Notes under the pieces: generated by a model
What the model was told of the DNA's origin: nothing
The model's database searches: none
The model's input: the letters and a program-made list of their open reading frames with translations, nothing else
From: Verticillium longisporum
Lineage: Eukaryota > Ascomycota > Sordariomycetes > Glomerellales > Plectosphaerellaceae
NCBI GenBank assembly: GCA_019188255.1
Contig: JAETXT010000009.1
Location: 1,054,001-1,118,000 of the forward strand
Length of the DNA stretch: 64,000 bases
Reading direction: 5' to 3'
Translations under genes and position numbers: made by a program
Shown: positions 47,634 to 58,541 of the stretch, in pieces
How the letters are laid out: every line of letters begins with the position of its first letter
How positions within the stretch are numbered: position 1 is the first letter of the stretch

Positions 47634-50600
47634 ATGCCCGCCCCGTCGCACGCTCCACAAGGCCCGTCCCGAGGTGCGGGCCGGCCCCGCAGCCTCCGGG
47701 TGCTATCGCTCGACGGCGGCGGCGTCAAGGGCTATTCGACGCTGCTCATCCTCAAGCGCATCTTCGAAGCCCTGACACCCGAAGACGGAAAGAGCCCAGA
47801 GCCCAAGCCGTGCGATGTCTTTGATCTCATCGTCGGCACGTCGACGGGGGGGCTCATCGCCATCATGCTCGGCCGCCTCCACATGTCCATCGACGAGTGC
47901 CTGAGGGAGTACGAAAAGACGAGCGCCGTCGTGTTTGGGAACCCCGTCGCCCAGAACCCCATCGGGAAGCTGTTCAAGAAAGTCGCCACCGGCTCATTCT
48001 ATGACGTGGCGCTGCTGGAAGGCGCCATTCGGGACCTGCTGGTCCAGCGCGGCAGGTCGGCCGATGAGTTGTTTTGGGAGGAGGATCCTCAGTGTAGGGT
48101 GTGAGTCGAGCCAGATGATACCGTGACCCGGGTCTCTCCACGCTCAGCCAGGGAATACTGACCTGACCACGCCAAGCATGGTCTGTGTGACGAGGAGCAT
48201 CACCAGCAAGGTCGACGTGATCCGGAACTACACGTCCAGGCACCCGACGCAGCAAAACTACAAGTGCGCCATCTGGGAGGCCGCCGCCGCGACGGCCGCA
48301 GCGCCCATGTTCTTCCGCTCCGTCACGCTCAAGACGGGCGAGGAATGGGTCGACGGCGCCATGCGCCGGAACAACCCGATCAACGAGGCCATGAACGAGG
48401 TCAACCGCGAGAGCGAACGCGGCTGGGAGGGCCGCGCCATCGGCTGCACCGTGAGCATCGGCACCGGCGTCGCCCAGGTCCGCGAGGTGTCCAACTCGGC
48501 GGGCGCCCTCGTCAAGAGCGTCGTCAAGATCATGACCGACTCGGAGGACGTCGCCGACGCCTTCCTCGGCAGCTCCTTTGGGCAGCAGCTCGAGCGCAGC
48601 CACCGCTACTTTCGCTTCAACGTGCCGCAGGGCCTGCAGGCGCTCAAGCTCGACGAGTGGAGGGAGACGAAGAGGATGAATGCTTTCACGATGGAGTACC
48701 TGTCCAAGTATGAGACGGGCAAGTCGGTCGTCACTTGTGCCAAGTCGCTCCTTGATCCGGACGCTGCGAGTTAGTCTTGCTTTCGTACATGTCGCGCGTC
48801 GAGTGGGGAGATCAGCCACTGATGATTGTTGCGAGGCAGTTCCGGTTGTCACGCGCAAGTTGACTCTCCGAGGTAGTCCATGTGTGAATTTCATCGACAG
48901 GGCGGCCTACACGAATGTTCTGAAGGACTTCTTCTGGACCTACGTCGGCGATACAAGCCAGATCTTTGTTCTTTGGGGTCTAGGCGGTGTTGGGTACGCA
49001 GTCTCTTTTTTTTTTCTCCATCTCTATCTCTCTTCCTTACCAATAATACCTGATCAACCCTGTAGTCGCTACCTCTGACGTCCACCAAGGAAAACCCAGC
49101 TAGCTTTAAAGCTTGCCGACACGATGAGCCAACGGGTATCGGTCATATGGATCCGCGCAGACCAGTCGAATAATTTCAAGCTAGACTACTCCAAAGTCTT
49201 GAATCGGATGCTTCACGATGATGATCAGCCCCCCAAGCTCGAGACCATGACTGGTGCCGTTCTAGACGACCATCTCGAGCAGACCAGGGACTACCTCGAG
49301 CACCACCCAGGCGATTGGCTCCTGATTCTAGATAACGCCGACGACATGACAGCGTTCCGGGAGTCCATGGAGAGTCATCTACCGATGCGAGGCAGGATCC
49401 TCGTCACCACGAGGGACCCGCGGTTCCAGGGCGATTTCGGAGCGCCAGACGATGGCATGAACGTTGTGCCCATGGACGACGAACAAAGCGTCAAGCTCTT
49501 GCTGAAGCTCATCCCAGCCAGGCTCCAGAACGGCGACGACGAAGAAAGCGAACGAGCCACGGAACTCGTCGACCTGTTGGGCAACCTGCCCCTCGCCATC
49601 GCCCAAGCGGCAGCGAACATCATCGACCAGCAAGTCTCGCTGAGCGAGTACGCGGCCGCCTTCCGCGAAGCAACCGACAAGTTCGAGGCTCTCAAGGCAG
49701 CGACGCGCGACCGACGGACCCGCGACCCGCGGAACGCGGTGCAGTCCGTGGCGCTGACCTGGCAGATCTCGTTCGAGCGCCTCGAGCAGTCGTCGCCGCT
49801 GTCGGTGACGCTCCTCGGCTACCTGGCCTGTCTGCACTGGGACTCGGTGCCGCGCGACCTGCTGCGGCAGTTTCCAGAGTTTGCCGCGCTCAGCGACATT
49901 GAGTTCCGCAACGTGCTGGCGCGCCTCATGCAGCTGTCGCTCGTCGAGGAGTACGCCGTGGACGACTGGCCGCAGCTGCGCATGCATCCCATGACGCACG
50001 AATACGCCTGGAAGCGCACCAAAGAGGACCCCGCCGCGTTCATCACGGGTTGCTTCCGGCTCCTGGGCGCCATCTTCCCGCTCGTCAGCGGCGAGGACGA
50101 CAATACCTGGCAGCTCTGCTCCTACCTCGCGTCGCACGCGATGCGCGTCGTTGGCCTGGCCCAGTCCTTGGCCCTGCAGAGCGAGAGCCAGCCGGGCCTG
50201 ATGCACGTCCTGGCACTATACCTGAACGCCTTTGGCAACGTTCACGTGGCGTGCCAGATGGCCAGCGAGGCGCTCGAGATGGCCGAGCACTTTTGGCCCG
50301 ATCAGCCGTCGCTCCTCAACAACTTCCGCTGGACCAAGATTCAGTGCTTCACAAACGCCCAGCGCTTCGAGGAGTCGCTCGTGGACATTGACACCTGGGC
50401 CGAGACGGCCGACCTGACTCTGGACGCAGACGCCGACGTCGCGGGCTCGTCGGCATCTGTCCCCCGCCTGAGCGGACAGAAGCGCGCAGCACTGAACCAG
50501 AAATACTCTGCGCTCAAAGAACTGCGACGCTTCGACGAGGCGCATCTCCTCAGCAAGCAGCTCGAGCCCCCGACCGAGGGGACCGAGAACGAGTGGACGG

Positions 50601-51910
50601 CCATGGCGCTCATCACGAAGCACAACAGTGCGCACGCGCTCCACAGGGGAGGCCGCAGCCGCGAGGCGCGCGTCGTCGTTGACGAGGTGCTCAGGAACGT
50701 CAGGGGACCGGACGGGGAGCTGAGGGTCAACCGACGGGAGTATCTCGCCTTCCTGAACCTCAAAGCAGACCTGCTGCTGCGCGGCGGTGACGGGACGGGC
50801 GACATGAACGAGGGGCTGGCGCTGTTCAAGCAGGTGTACGACGAGCAAATCGCAACGACGGGCGTGGTCGACTCGGACACGTGGATCGCGGCCAACAATG
50901 TGGTCAACACGCTGGCAGACGCTCCGGATGCATTTCCCGACTCGGCGCAAACGAGCGCGCGCATATTCGTCGAAATGCTGACGGCGTGTGCGGCGCCGGG
51001 CATGAAGCAGCTGCGAAACCAAGATTCGGGCAAGTTCCAGAGGCACGTACGCGTCTTTCTTATTCACTTTGACGAGTTCTTCAGAACGGGGCGTGTTCCG
51101 GCCGCCGAGAGCGACAGGCTCCTCCATCTGCGCGAGACCCTGATGAACAAGTTTCTCCTCCAGACGGACGTCACTGTTTTCGTCGAGACCTTCTCGGTTC
51201 ACAATACGCGTGGGGTGCACCTCCAACAGCGGGGGCGCGCTGCCGAAGCAGAGATATGCCATCGAGATGCCATGAAGGGTCTCGTCGAGTGGGGGGCCAT
51301 GGGGGCTGACAGGCCGCCCGTCCCGGGGTTGAACTCTGCCAAAGACTATGAGGAAACCGTCGCGACCTATCACTACAACATTATGCTAGCAATAGCTCGT
51401 CAAGGCCGTTTAGAGCACGCGCGCGCCTACCGAGAGGAGAACAAGAGGTCACTAGAGTTTGCGGAAACGTGCTGGGGGCCTTTGGAGGTGAGAATGCAGA
51501 CTGACGAGATGGACAAGCTCGTCCATGCGGAGGCACAGAAGCGACTGCTCGATGGGGATGTGCCGAGTGATGATCCCGAGGGCTGGTGGATGCAGCACGA
51601 TGTACATCTCTCTCGATCCAAGATGAGATATGGAGTTCTGAAGGTTCCAAAGGCCGGAGAGAACATGGTAGTAGTTGTTGACGACAAGGAGATCAATAAC
51701 GCGAGTGTACAAGAAGAACGGGAACTCGAAAAGCAGCAACAAGAGGTACAACAACTACAACAAAGCGATCCAGATCCACGGGAAACAGCCAAACCACAGA
51801 CAGAAATCTCCACAGCGAAGACTAGTAGCAGATGGGGGAAACGGCTGAAGCTTGCGCTAAGGGAGAGGATGAAGGTCTCTTCACCAGAGGCGGTCCCTGT
51901 AGCTAGGTAG
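47634..51910 (+). CDS. NLR-like STAND protein: patatin phospholipase, NB-ARC, TPR
   Basis: Exons 47634-48100, 48177-48769, 48840-48993 and 49090-51910 give 1344 residues. Introns are 76, 70, 70+ and 96 nt, and all joins keep phase. The patatin domain comes first: SLDGGGVKGY (oxyanion hole, residues 25-34), GTSTGG with Ser70, and DGAM with Asp215 completing the Ser-Asp dyad. The NB-ARC domain follows, with Walker A GLGGVGKT (400-407), Walker B LLILDN with Asp486, and NLPLAIAQAA. The remaining about 650 residues are helical TPR-like repeats, ending in a Gln/Glu coiled segment and basic WGKRLKLALRERMK. Fungal proteins of this architecture (for example PLP-1 of Neurospora) trigger cell death in allorecognition. 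That role here is inferred. Confidence 0.92.
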
Positions 51911-52112
51911 GCCAGTGGCTGTCATCGACCTAATAGAAGGTGATACCTGAGTCTGAGCCCATCACAGCTTCGACAAACAGACACTCGAGACTCGGCATTG
52001 ATCAGGTGAAGTTGTCTGCATCGTGACTGATGATATCTGCAAGGCTCTTCCAAGCTATGATAAGGTCGGCTCATGAGAGTGACCAGTTGATATTTAGGGT
52101 TTACCGCGACAA

Positions 52113-53187
52113 CTATAGACACTGAGAGTACCACTGATTCTGCGCACGACAAGTGCTACCAGACTGACAGCAGGTCGCACCGCTCCATCCCTGGCCACCA
52201 CACTGGGCCCAACGCGCAGCACAGCTGCCCCCTCCACTAGGCCGCGGCACGGGAGGCGTGGTAGGCGGAACCGCAGGCGGCGTGGTAGGCGGCACCGTGG
52301 GCGGAGGGGGCGGCGAGCTTCCGCCTCCGACAGCCTGAGTGAAGAATGTCCAAGTCTCCGTAGCGATCCAGTTCTCGGTGCCCTGACCGCGGTGCTCAGG
52401 GACATGGTCGCCGCCGTGGGCGATCCACCAGACCGGGAAACCTTCCCGACAGCTGTATTCCGTCTTGATGTGAGCGTTGGATCCGCCAGGTGGCTCAGGT
52501 GCATTCTGAGCTGCACAGCCATTGAGACGTAAGAAGCGGTCGCGGAGCTCATGGCCGTTACTGATGGGCAAGACGCTGTCAATAACCCCGTGGATACCGA
52601 GGTAGGCAACGGGGGTAGTGCCGCCGGAGCAGCCACTCAGCCGAGCACCGGCAATGACGGAGACGGCACGCCAAATATCTGTGTTGACCCCAAAGACATC
52701 AGACATGTGTAGCTATCAAAAGAGGGAGTCTTCACTTACTGGGGCGTGCGCACGCAAGGGCGTTTGACATGGCGCCGCCGTAGCTGAAGCCCGTGGCGAA
52801 GCGCTGCGTTTCGTCGACGCACAAGGCATCCTGGACCTGGGCTAGGATTTGGTCGACAAATGTAATGTCTGAGTCGCCGCTGTTGGCTCAGCCCGCATTC
52901 AGACCACTGGGAGCCACAAAGATGGTCGACTCTTCGGCAAGAGCCCGCAGGCCGTAGTAGTTTGGGGCCACGTTGCCCATGTTGCCTCCAAGCCAGTGGA
53001 AGCCAAAGACGAGCCTGTACTCGCGGTTGGCATTATAGTTGGCAGGGATCTGCAGTATGTACTGCCGGTCACCGATGTTCTTCGTGCCGCTTGAGGGAGG
53101 CGTCTTGCCGCATCCTGGGGTTCGCGCGAGAACGTTCTGCACGGAGGCGGCGAGGAGCAGGAGGAAGAGTGTCGCAAGGGACTGCAT
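52113..53187 (-). CDS. CE1 esterase (feruloyl/acetylxylan type) with C-terminal CBM1, interrupted by TGA
   Basis: Exons 53187-52740 and 52678-52113 (61-nt intron) give 337 residues if the stop is read through. A signal peptide (1-21) leads to a CE1 alpha/beta-hydrolase with [12 protein letters not shown], nucleophile motif GFSYGGAM (Ser about 135) and a late His in [14 protein letters not shown] Pro/Thr linker and CBM1 ([14 protein letters not shown] ... NQWYSQCL) follow. Such enzymes release feruloyl or acetyl groups from xylan. A TGA at 52888-52890 (codon 100) sits in [20 protein letters not shown], where relatives have Trp (TGG). The rest, including intron and both domains, is undamaged. 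Confidence 0.85.
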
Positions 53188-53807
53188 TTCGGCGACCTTG
53201 AGAGTGACAGATCGACCTGAATGAAGATATCCACGGACAGAACCTTTGACTCAACTACCATACTAGAAGACCACTCTTATATGCGTCCCGACCGAGTGCC
53301 ACACCTTTGCCCTGTGACCTAAATTGGGAATACCGGACTTGGACTACGAAAGCACACCGGAGCCACGGCGCCGACATGGAAACGGAGCATCATGGGATTC
53401 GGTTCTTTGGTTCCGCAAGAATGACGGTGCTGGTTGTATGGGTAGGGTAGGCTGATGTTACGGTGATCTGGCTGCAGCGTAACAATGCTCCGTAAGAACA
53501 TTGCCCAGCACTTCCTCAACAGGTTTCCCCGCATTGTCGGCAGTTGATCCAGGCATGCGCGAGCAACTGACCTGATGACACCCAGGACGTTGACTCGATG
53601 GCTGACTCGGCGAGGGGACTTGATGTCGAGATCGAGACAATTTGGTCATGGCGCTGACTGGGAGATTCGCCCCAACTCGCGGAAGATCAGAAGTGGGTAG
53701 GGTGGTTTGAACCACAAGTCCCGTTCGTGACACTTCCACATCATACTCTTGGCCCTCCGAACCCGGCAGCGAGTCGAATCTCCTTGGGCACAGCGGGCGC
53801 TTTCGGC
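53188..53807. other. Intergenic, no gene seen
   Basis: CE1 promoter side and the 3' flank of the next minus-strand gene. Nothing recognised. Confidence 0.45.
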
Positions 53808-55559
53808 TCAAATGCATCCACGACGCCCCCCGACGACATCGACAGCCCCCCATCTTTGTTCTCTTGACCGCCGCGGCCCTTTGCCTTGGCCCCACACGCC
53901 AATCTCATCGAGAAGCACCTCAACCACCCAGACAAACCTCGCGTCGCCTGGCGCGTCGCCGAAGATCCTCTCAGCGTCTTCAGCGCTGCGCGGCACACGG
54001 GTACACAAGAGGTGTAGGTCAAGCGTCTGTGCAAAGACCATACCGAAACTGGGCTTGTTCCGGCGGGAGGCGGCGCTTTGGTAGCCAGCGATGGTCAACG
54101 GCGGAGGGTTGAAGACGGAGCGGAGCGTCGGGTCTAGGGGGCGGGAAGAGGGCTTGCGCGACGGTGTGTCGACCGCTGGGGCGGCTGTGCCGGGTAAAGA
54201 AGGGGCGGTGGTGTTGAGGAGGAGGATGAGGGGGCTGGTTGGCAGGGTTCTCGATAGGTGGCATAGATGGGAAGAAAGAAGATTGATGCTGTTGTGGGCG
54301 GCAGACTTGTCTTGGCGTGCGAATAGCGTGGTGAGAAGAGTCGAGAAGTGGGTGATGACGATGATGTCTGGTGCAGTCGACGTTGCACGTCTGGGTGCGT
54401 TCGAGGTCGCGACCCGTGAAGTATCCATCGTGACTGTAGGCTTTTCAGCCGTCGCCGGCAAGGGGGTTTCGCTGCGCACCGGGGATGGAGGGTGTACTGC
54501 AGGGGGGCTTTCTGGACTGCTTGACACCACTTCTTTCGAAGTCACTGCGTCGCTGTGGCGGGGAGGATCTCCCAACTTGACTGCCGACGCATCCAAGGGA
54601 GCCAGTACTCGTAGAACCGCATCAATAGAGTCGGTTGAAGAGTTGGCTGAAGATCCGGCTAAAGACATGGGCGAGGAGGCGGCGTCGAGAGCACCACCCG
54701 CAACGATCTCCTCTTCGTTCAACTCGAGACCTGCCGGCACGCTGCCCGAGCTTGATGCCGGCGGCGACGACAATGGCGAGGACGAAAGTGACGACCCGAA
54801 ATCTTCGTCTTCACTGTCCGCAATCTCAGCCGGTCCAAGGTTCAGCTCCGGCATGACGACCCTCTCGTCCGTCTGGATCTTTTGTGTCGCTGGTGGCGGC
54901 AGCATATCTTCGTCCCTGGCGTCAATGATGGCCGTCTCCTTGGCCACCAACTCGTCTTCGTTGGTCGTCTCTTTCAGCTCAGTCTCGAGGCTCGCATCTC
55001 GCCCGACTGGACTTGCGTCCCTTCCTACACCAAGACCGGCTCCATGGATGTCGCCGGCAGCCTTGTCTCCCACAGTCTCTCGTGTCTCATCGCCGTCAAC
55101 CTCATCCAACACCTCCCAGACCCCCTCCAGATCGAACACGGTCGCCACAGAGACCATTCCAAGGCACTCCCTGATCGCAGCCCTCAGCTCATCCCCCTGC
55201 TTCCCAACCTGCAGCAGCCTCGCCCGCACCGCATCCCGCAGCAGCGGCAGGACACCCGCAGCCGCCAGCGTCGTCAGGATCACAGCTCTCTGGCCCCCCT
55301 CAACGAGGCTCCGCGCCACAGCCTGAAACGCAAGCCGCATGCCAAAACTCTCATCCTCGGCACTGATTCCCGTCACGCAGCCCCTCTCGAGGCCCCCGAG
55401 GAGAGCCCCGTCGTCAACTTCCCGGCATCCCGTCAAGACGGCGCCCCGGCGCCGCAGAGCATCTCTTCGGCGACGTTCGCGTGCCGCGAGCAAGGATGCC
55501 GAGACGGGCTCGATGGGGAAGTGGGAGCTGGCCTGCGAGGGAGGCGGGTCGTCGGCCAT
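53808..55559 (-). CDS. Divergent RecA/Rad51-fold protein
   Basis: A single exon of 583 residues. The N-terminal part reads LTGCREVDDGALLGGLERGCVTGISAEDESFGMRLAFQAVA, laid out like the start of a Rad51-paralogue ATPase core. A long Ser/Pro/Glu-rich disordered insertion (about residues 180-390) comes next. The later core strands follow: DIIVITHFSTLLTTLFARQD, and SPLILLLNTTAP. The Walker A box is degenerate: the usual GKT/S is replaced by ESFGMR. Rad51 paralogues support homologous recombination; which one this is cannot be said. The length and large insertion resemble filamentous-fungal members annotated as Rad51-like C-terminal proteins. Confidence 0.6.
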   Translation of the reverse strand: MADDPPPSQASSHFPIEPVSASLLAARERRRRDALRRRGAVLTGCREVDDGALLGGLERGCVTGISAEDESFGMRLAFQAVARSLVEGGQRAVILTTLAAAGVLPLLRDAVRARLLQVGKQGDELRAAIRECLGMVSVATVFDLEGVWEVLDEVDGDETRETVGDKAAGDIHGAGLGVGRDASPVGRDASLETELKETTNEDELVAKETAIIDARDEDMLPPPATQKIQTDERVVMPELNLGPAEIADSEDEDFGSSLSSSPLSSPPASSSGSVPAGLELNEEEIVAGGALDAASSPMSLAGSSANSSTDSIDAVLRVLAPLDASAVKLGDPPRHSDAVTSKEVVSSSPESPPAVHPPSPVRSETPLPATAEKPTVTMDTSRVATSNAPRRATSTAPDIIVITHFSTLLTTLFARQDKSAAHNSINLLSSHLCHLSRTLPTSPLILLLNTTAPSLPGTAAPAVDTPSRKPSSRPLDPTLRSVFNPPPLTIAGYQSAASRRNKPSFGMVFAQTLDLHLLCTRVPRSAEDAERIFGDAPGDARFVWVVEVLLDEIGVWGQGKGPRRSREQRWGAVDVVGGRRGCI

Positions 55560-56360
55560 GTGGCGGCCTGTTGCTATTTGACGTCGCAGGATTGGATGAG
55601 GCGAGACGAAGAGAGGGTAACTCCAAGATCCATCAGTCTCTCATACTATTCCACCCGATGAACCAGCCACCTTGATTCGAATGAATAAGCGCGACTAATG
55701 ACGCGAATCATGAAGAGATGATGGCGCGTGTCGAGACCTGTGCTGGCAGGCGGTTAGACGGGGAGGTGTCACGAAGTCACATGATGATGTTGGTTGAGCA
55801 GGTACCTCATCTAAGGTACGTACCTGCTGAGGAGTAAAGAAAAGAGGTTTTGCGGCGCAAATTGCGGCGCACACCGTTTGCGCCTTGCATCAGCCACCGT
55901 CAAATGACGTCAAGGGTTACTTCACGGTGCTGTTGCCATCATTGACGCCAAGTGGCACTCGAGGTATCACATGCAATGGAATTGAAAACACACCATCCTG
56001 ATGGAGAACGAGATCAGAGGATTCAACTCGTAGTATGGGCGCTAAATAGGCAGCGTTGCCTTCTGAGGCTAGCTGCTTTGAAGGAAATATGAAAAGACCC
56101 GCCAGGCGAATCGTTCAACCCATCTCTTCTCGTCTAAAGAATTATGTGCATACTCGAACAAGGTATCACAAAAGCAAATCATAGGTAGAAACGGGGCCCG
56201 TGCATAACTTGCTTCCATCGTCTGCCTCGCTGGCGTCACGACCATCCGTTCTGGTAGGCTCTCAAAACGACCCCCACATCAACTGTGCCGTTGCGCCTCC
56301 CCGACATGCCCTTCCGCTTGCTCACCGTGTCGAGACACGCACCATCTCAAAGCCCAGGCC
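55560..56360. other. Intergenic with a strong inverted repeat
   Basis: Contains a hairpin-forming sequence at 55797-55828: AGCAGGTAC and GTACCTGCT arms of 9 bp with a 14-bp loop. No gene. Confidence 0.5.
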
Positions 56361-58541
56361 CTAAGCGGCAGTCCCAGGCGGCATGTTATCAGAGACCTGC
56401 CGGTTTCGTCGGCCGCCCTTCAGACTCTTGACTCTGGAGAGAAATCCGCCAGAAGGTTTGTCACCGTCTTCGTTCGTGGCCCTGCGTTCGAGAGGACCTC
56501 CTTGCTCGGAGCCGCGTCGGGGCACCGGTGGCGGCGGGCTGATAGGTGACAGGGGACCGGCCGAATCCGTCCTCTTGACAGTGATGGTCTCGCCCTCTTT
56601 GCCATATTCATTGAAAAATGGGTTCCGCTCACTGCCATACTGGCTGCCTGTGGTGGCGGGAGGCATGCCGTCAGGTGGGGAGCGCGGATAGGCAGCCTCG
56701 GGGTTGGTCATGCGACCTGAAGAGTTGAACTCGCGCGGCTGTCTTCCGTTCAGGTTGCGAATGCGGTGGGCTAGAGACTTCTTGCGCTGCATTCCTTCAT
56801 TCTTCGCCTGTTCGGCCTGCTCAGCCTCAAGCTTCTGGATTGCCGTGCGGGTGGCAGGAGTGCCTTCGAGGAAGGTTGAAGTGCCCAGGCCGAGAGACTC
56901 TTCGCCGTGCAGCATCGTGGTACGCGCGCTCGGGTCAAAGACGGGCATCTCGCCGCGGGCCGAGGGGTAGTTGTACCCGTACTTGTTGACACCGGTAGAG
57001 TACTCCTTGAAAGCCTCATCGGTGCCATTGCCCATGAAGGTGGCGTGGTCTGGGTTCTTGTTGAGTGGGCCGGATCCCCCAAGCGACATGTTGAGCGAGT
57101 CCTCGGGGAAAGCTTGCATAGGCGCGCGGCGACTGCCCTTACGGTTCCGGTTGGGGTTAACGGCGTCAAAAGGACCGTCGTGATGGACTACGTCGTGGTC
57201 AGCCATGATCTGATGGAAGGAAGATTTGAAAGGCGCGTGGTGACTTACATCCGCCACCAAAAAGGCTGGTATGGTCGAGCTGGTCAATGACATCAAGCTT
57301 GCGTTGAGGCTTCTTCTCCTTGTCTTTACCTTCGCGGTGACGGCGCTCACGCTCACGGCGTCGGGCCTCGCGAGCCTTCTTCTCCTCCTCAGGGATTGGC
57401 TTCTCCAGAATTGATGATTCCGAGTTGCGACGCGGTCTCCCAGCTGGTGGGCGTCGGTGCGGGGAGTCCGCGGGCCCGGATGGTCGAGAACGATCCGGGC
57501 GGTTGCTATCGCCTTGCAGTTTGCGAGCTCTGAGGGCCTCTTCCTGCGACCGAGTCGGTCGGTGGCCAGGCGGTGGGACCCGGCGTCCGGGCGGCGGCAT
57601 GTTCTCACGACCAGGGGGAGGCGGGGGACGGTTGGTCGGGCGGGCTGGGATGGGTTTCTTGTCTTCGATGGTCAAGGTGTCCTGGCCATGTCAGTCAGAG
57701 TGCATTTTGTGGCGTGTTGACGCCAAGGTTGGTGGAAGCGCGACGGCCACAGTCAAGCAAAGTGAGTACATACAAAGAGTTCCTCCGCCGTTGGAGACGC
57801 CTTGGAATCAAATTTGGTCGACATGTCGTTCAGGTCAATCAGGTTTGGCTGGCTGGAAGAGTAGTTTGGGTCGAGAAATGGATTGCGCGACACAGGACGC
57901 GGAGGAGGAATGGGGTCGTCGAAGGGTGAGGTCGCTGTGGGCGTGAGTGATGGGCTTTTGTTGAATGCGCCAGCAGGAGAAGCTGCCCGGTTGCGAAAGG
58001 GGTTGTTGGACGAGAGATTTAGCGTTAGGCCAGCAGACCGACTAGGCTGGGAGCCTATAAAGCAGGGACGAGGTCAGCAACAGCACTGGCTCAACGGGCG
58101 GTTCAATGCATGTAAATGACGAGGTCGAGAGGGGACATGAAACACCATCCCTTCAACATGACACAACAGGTTCGACGACTGGGTGGAGCGCGTTGTAGCG
58201 CAGCGTTTGCTCGAGATGCTGCGCGGTCCGTGATAGGGAGGCAGGTGGAGGAGGGGCGAGGGGGTACAAGGGGGTGGGAAGGAATGCTGGTTGCCGCAAC
58301 CCCATAGGCTGTAGGCGGGTTGACAGCCCAGTAGTGGTGCACCAGCGCAGGGAGTCAACGCGTCAAAGGGCCGGGTCAGGAGCGAGCGACAGGGGAAAAA
58401 TGGGCAATGCAGGGAAACAGGGAAACAAAAGCCGTCCAAAGGTAAAAAAAGGGGCGGAAGGTTTCCAGCGCGTGCACGCGTGCATTCACGCATTCGGCTT
58501 GGCTTACCTGGCTGGGTTGAGAATGTGGGTAGAGACGACAT
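56361..58541 (-). CDS. PAL1: Pal1 cell morphology protein
   Basis: Exons 58541-58508, 58054-57774, 57681-57249 and 57187-56361 give 524 residues. Introns are 453, 92 and 61 nt and all phases agree. The first exon (MSSLPTFSTQPG) is placed by the acceptor TTTATAG and the in-phase join. The Pal1 core is plain: NNPFRNR, DLNDMSTKFDSKASPTAEELF, RKLDVIDQLDHTSLFG, HHDGPFDAVNPNRNRKGSRRAPM, LGLGTSTFLEGTPATR and KKSLAHRIRNLNG. In yeasts Pal1 localises to growth sites and endocytic patches and keeps cell shape, acting with Sla2. The tail is Pro/Ser/Arg-rich. The 453-nt first intron is long for this genome. Confidence 0.92.
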
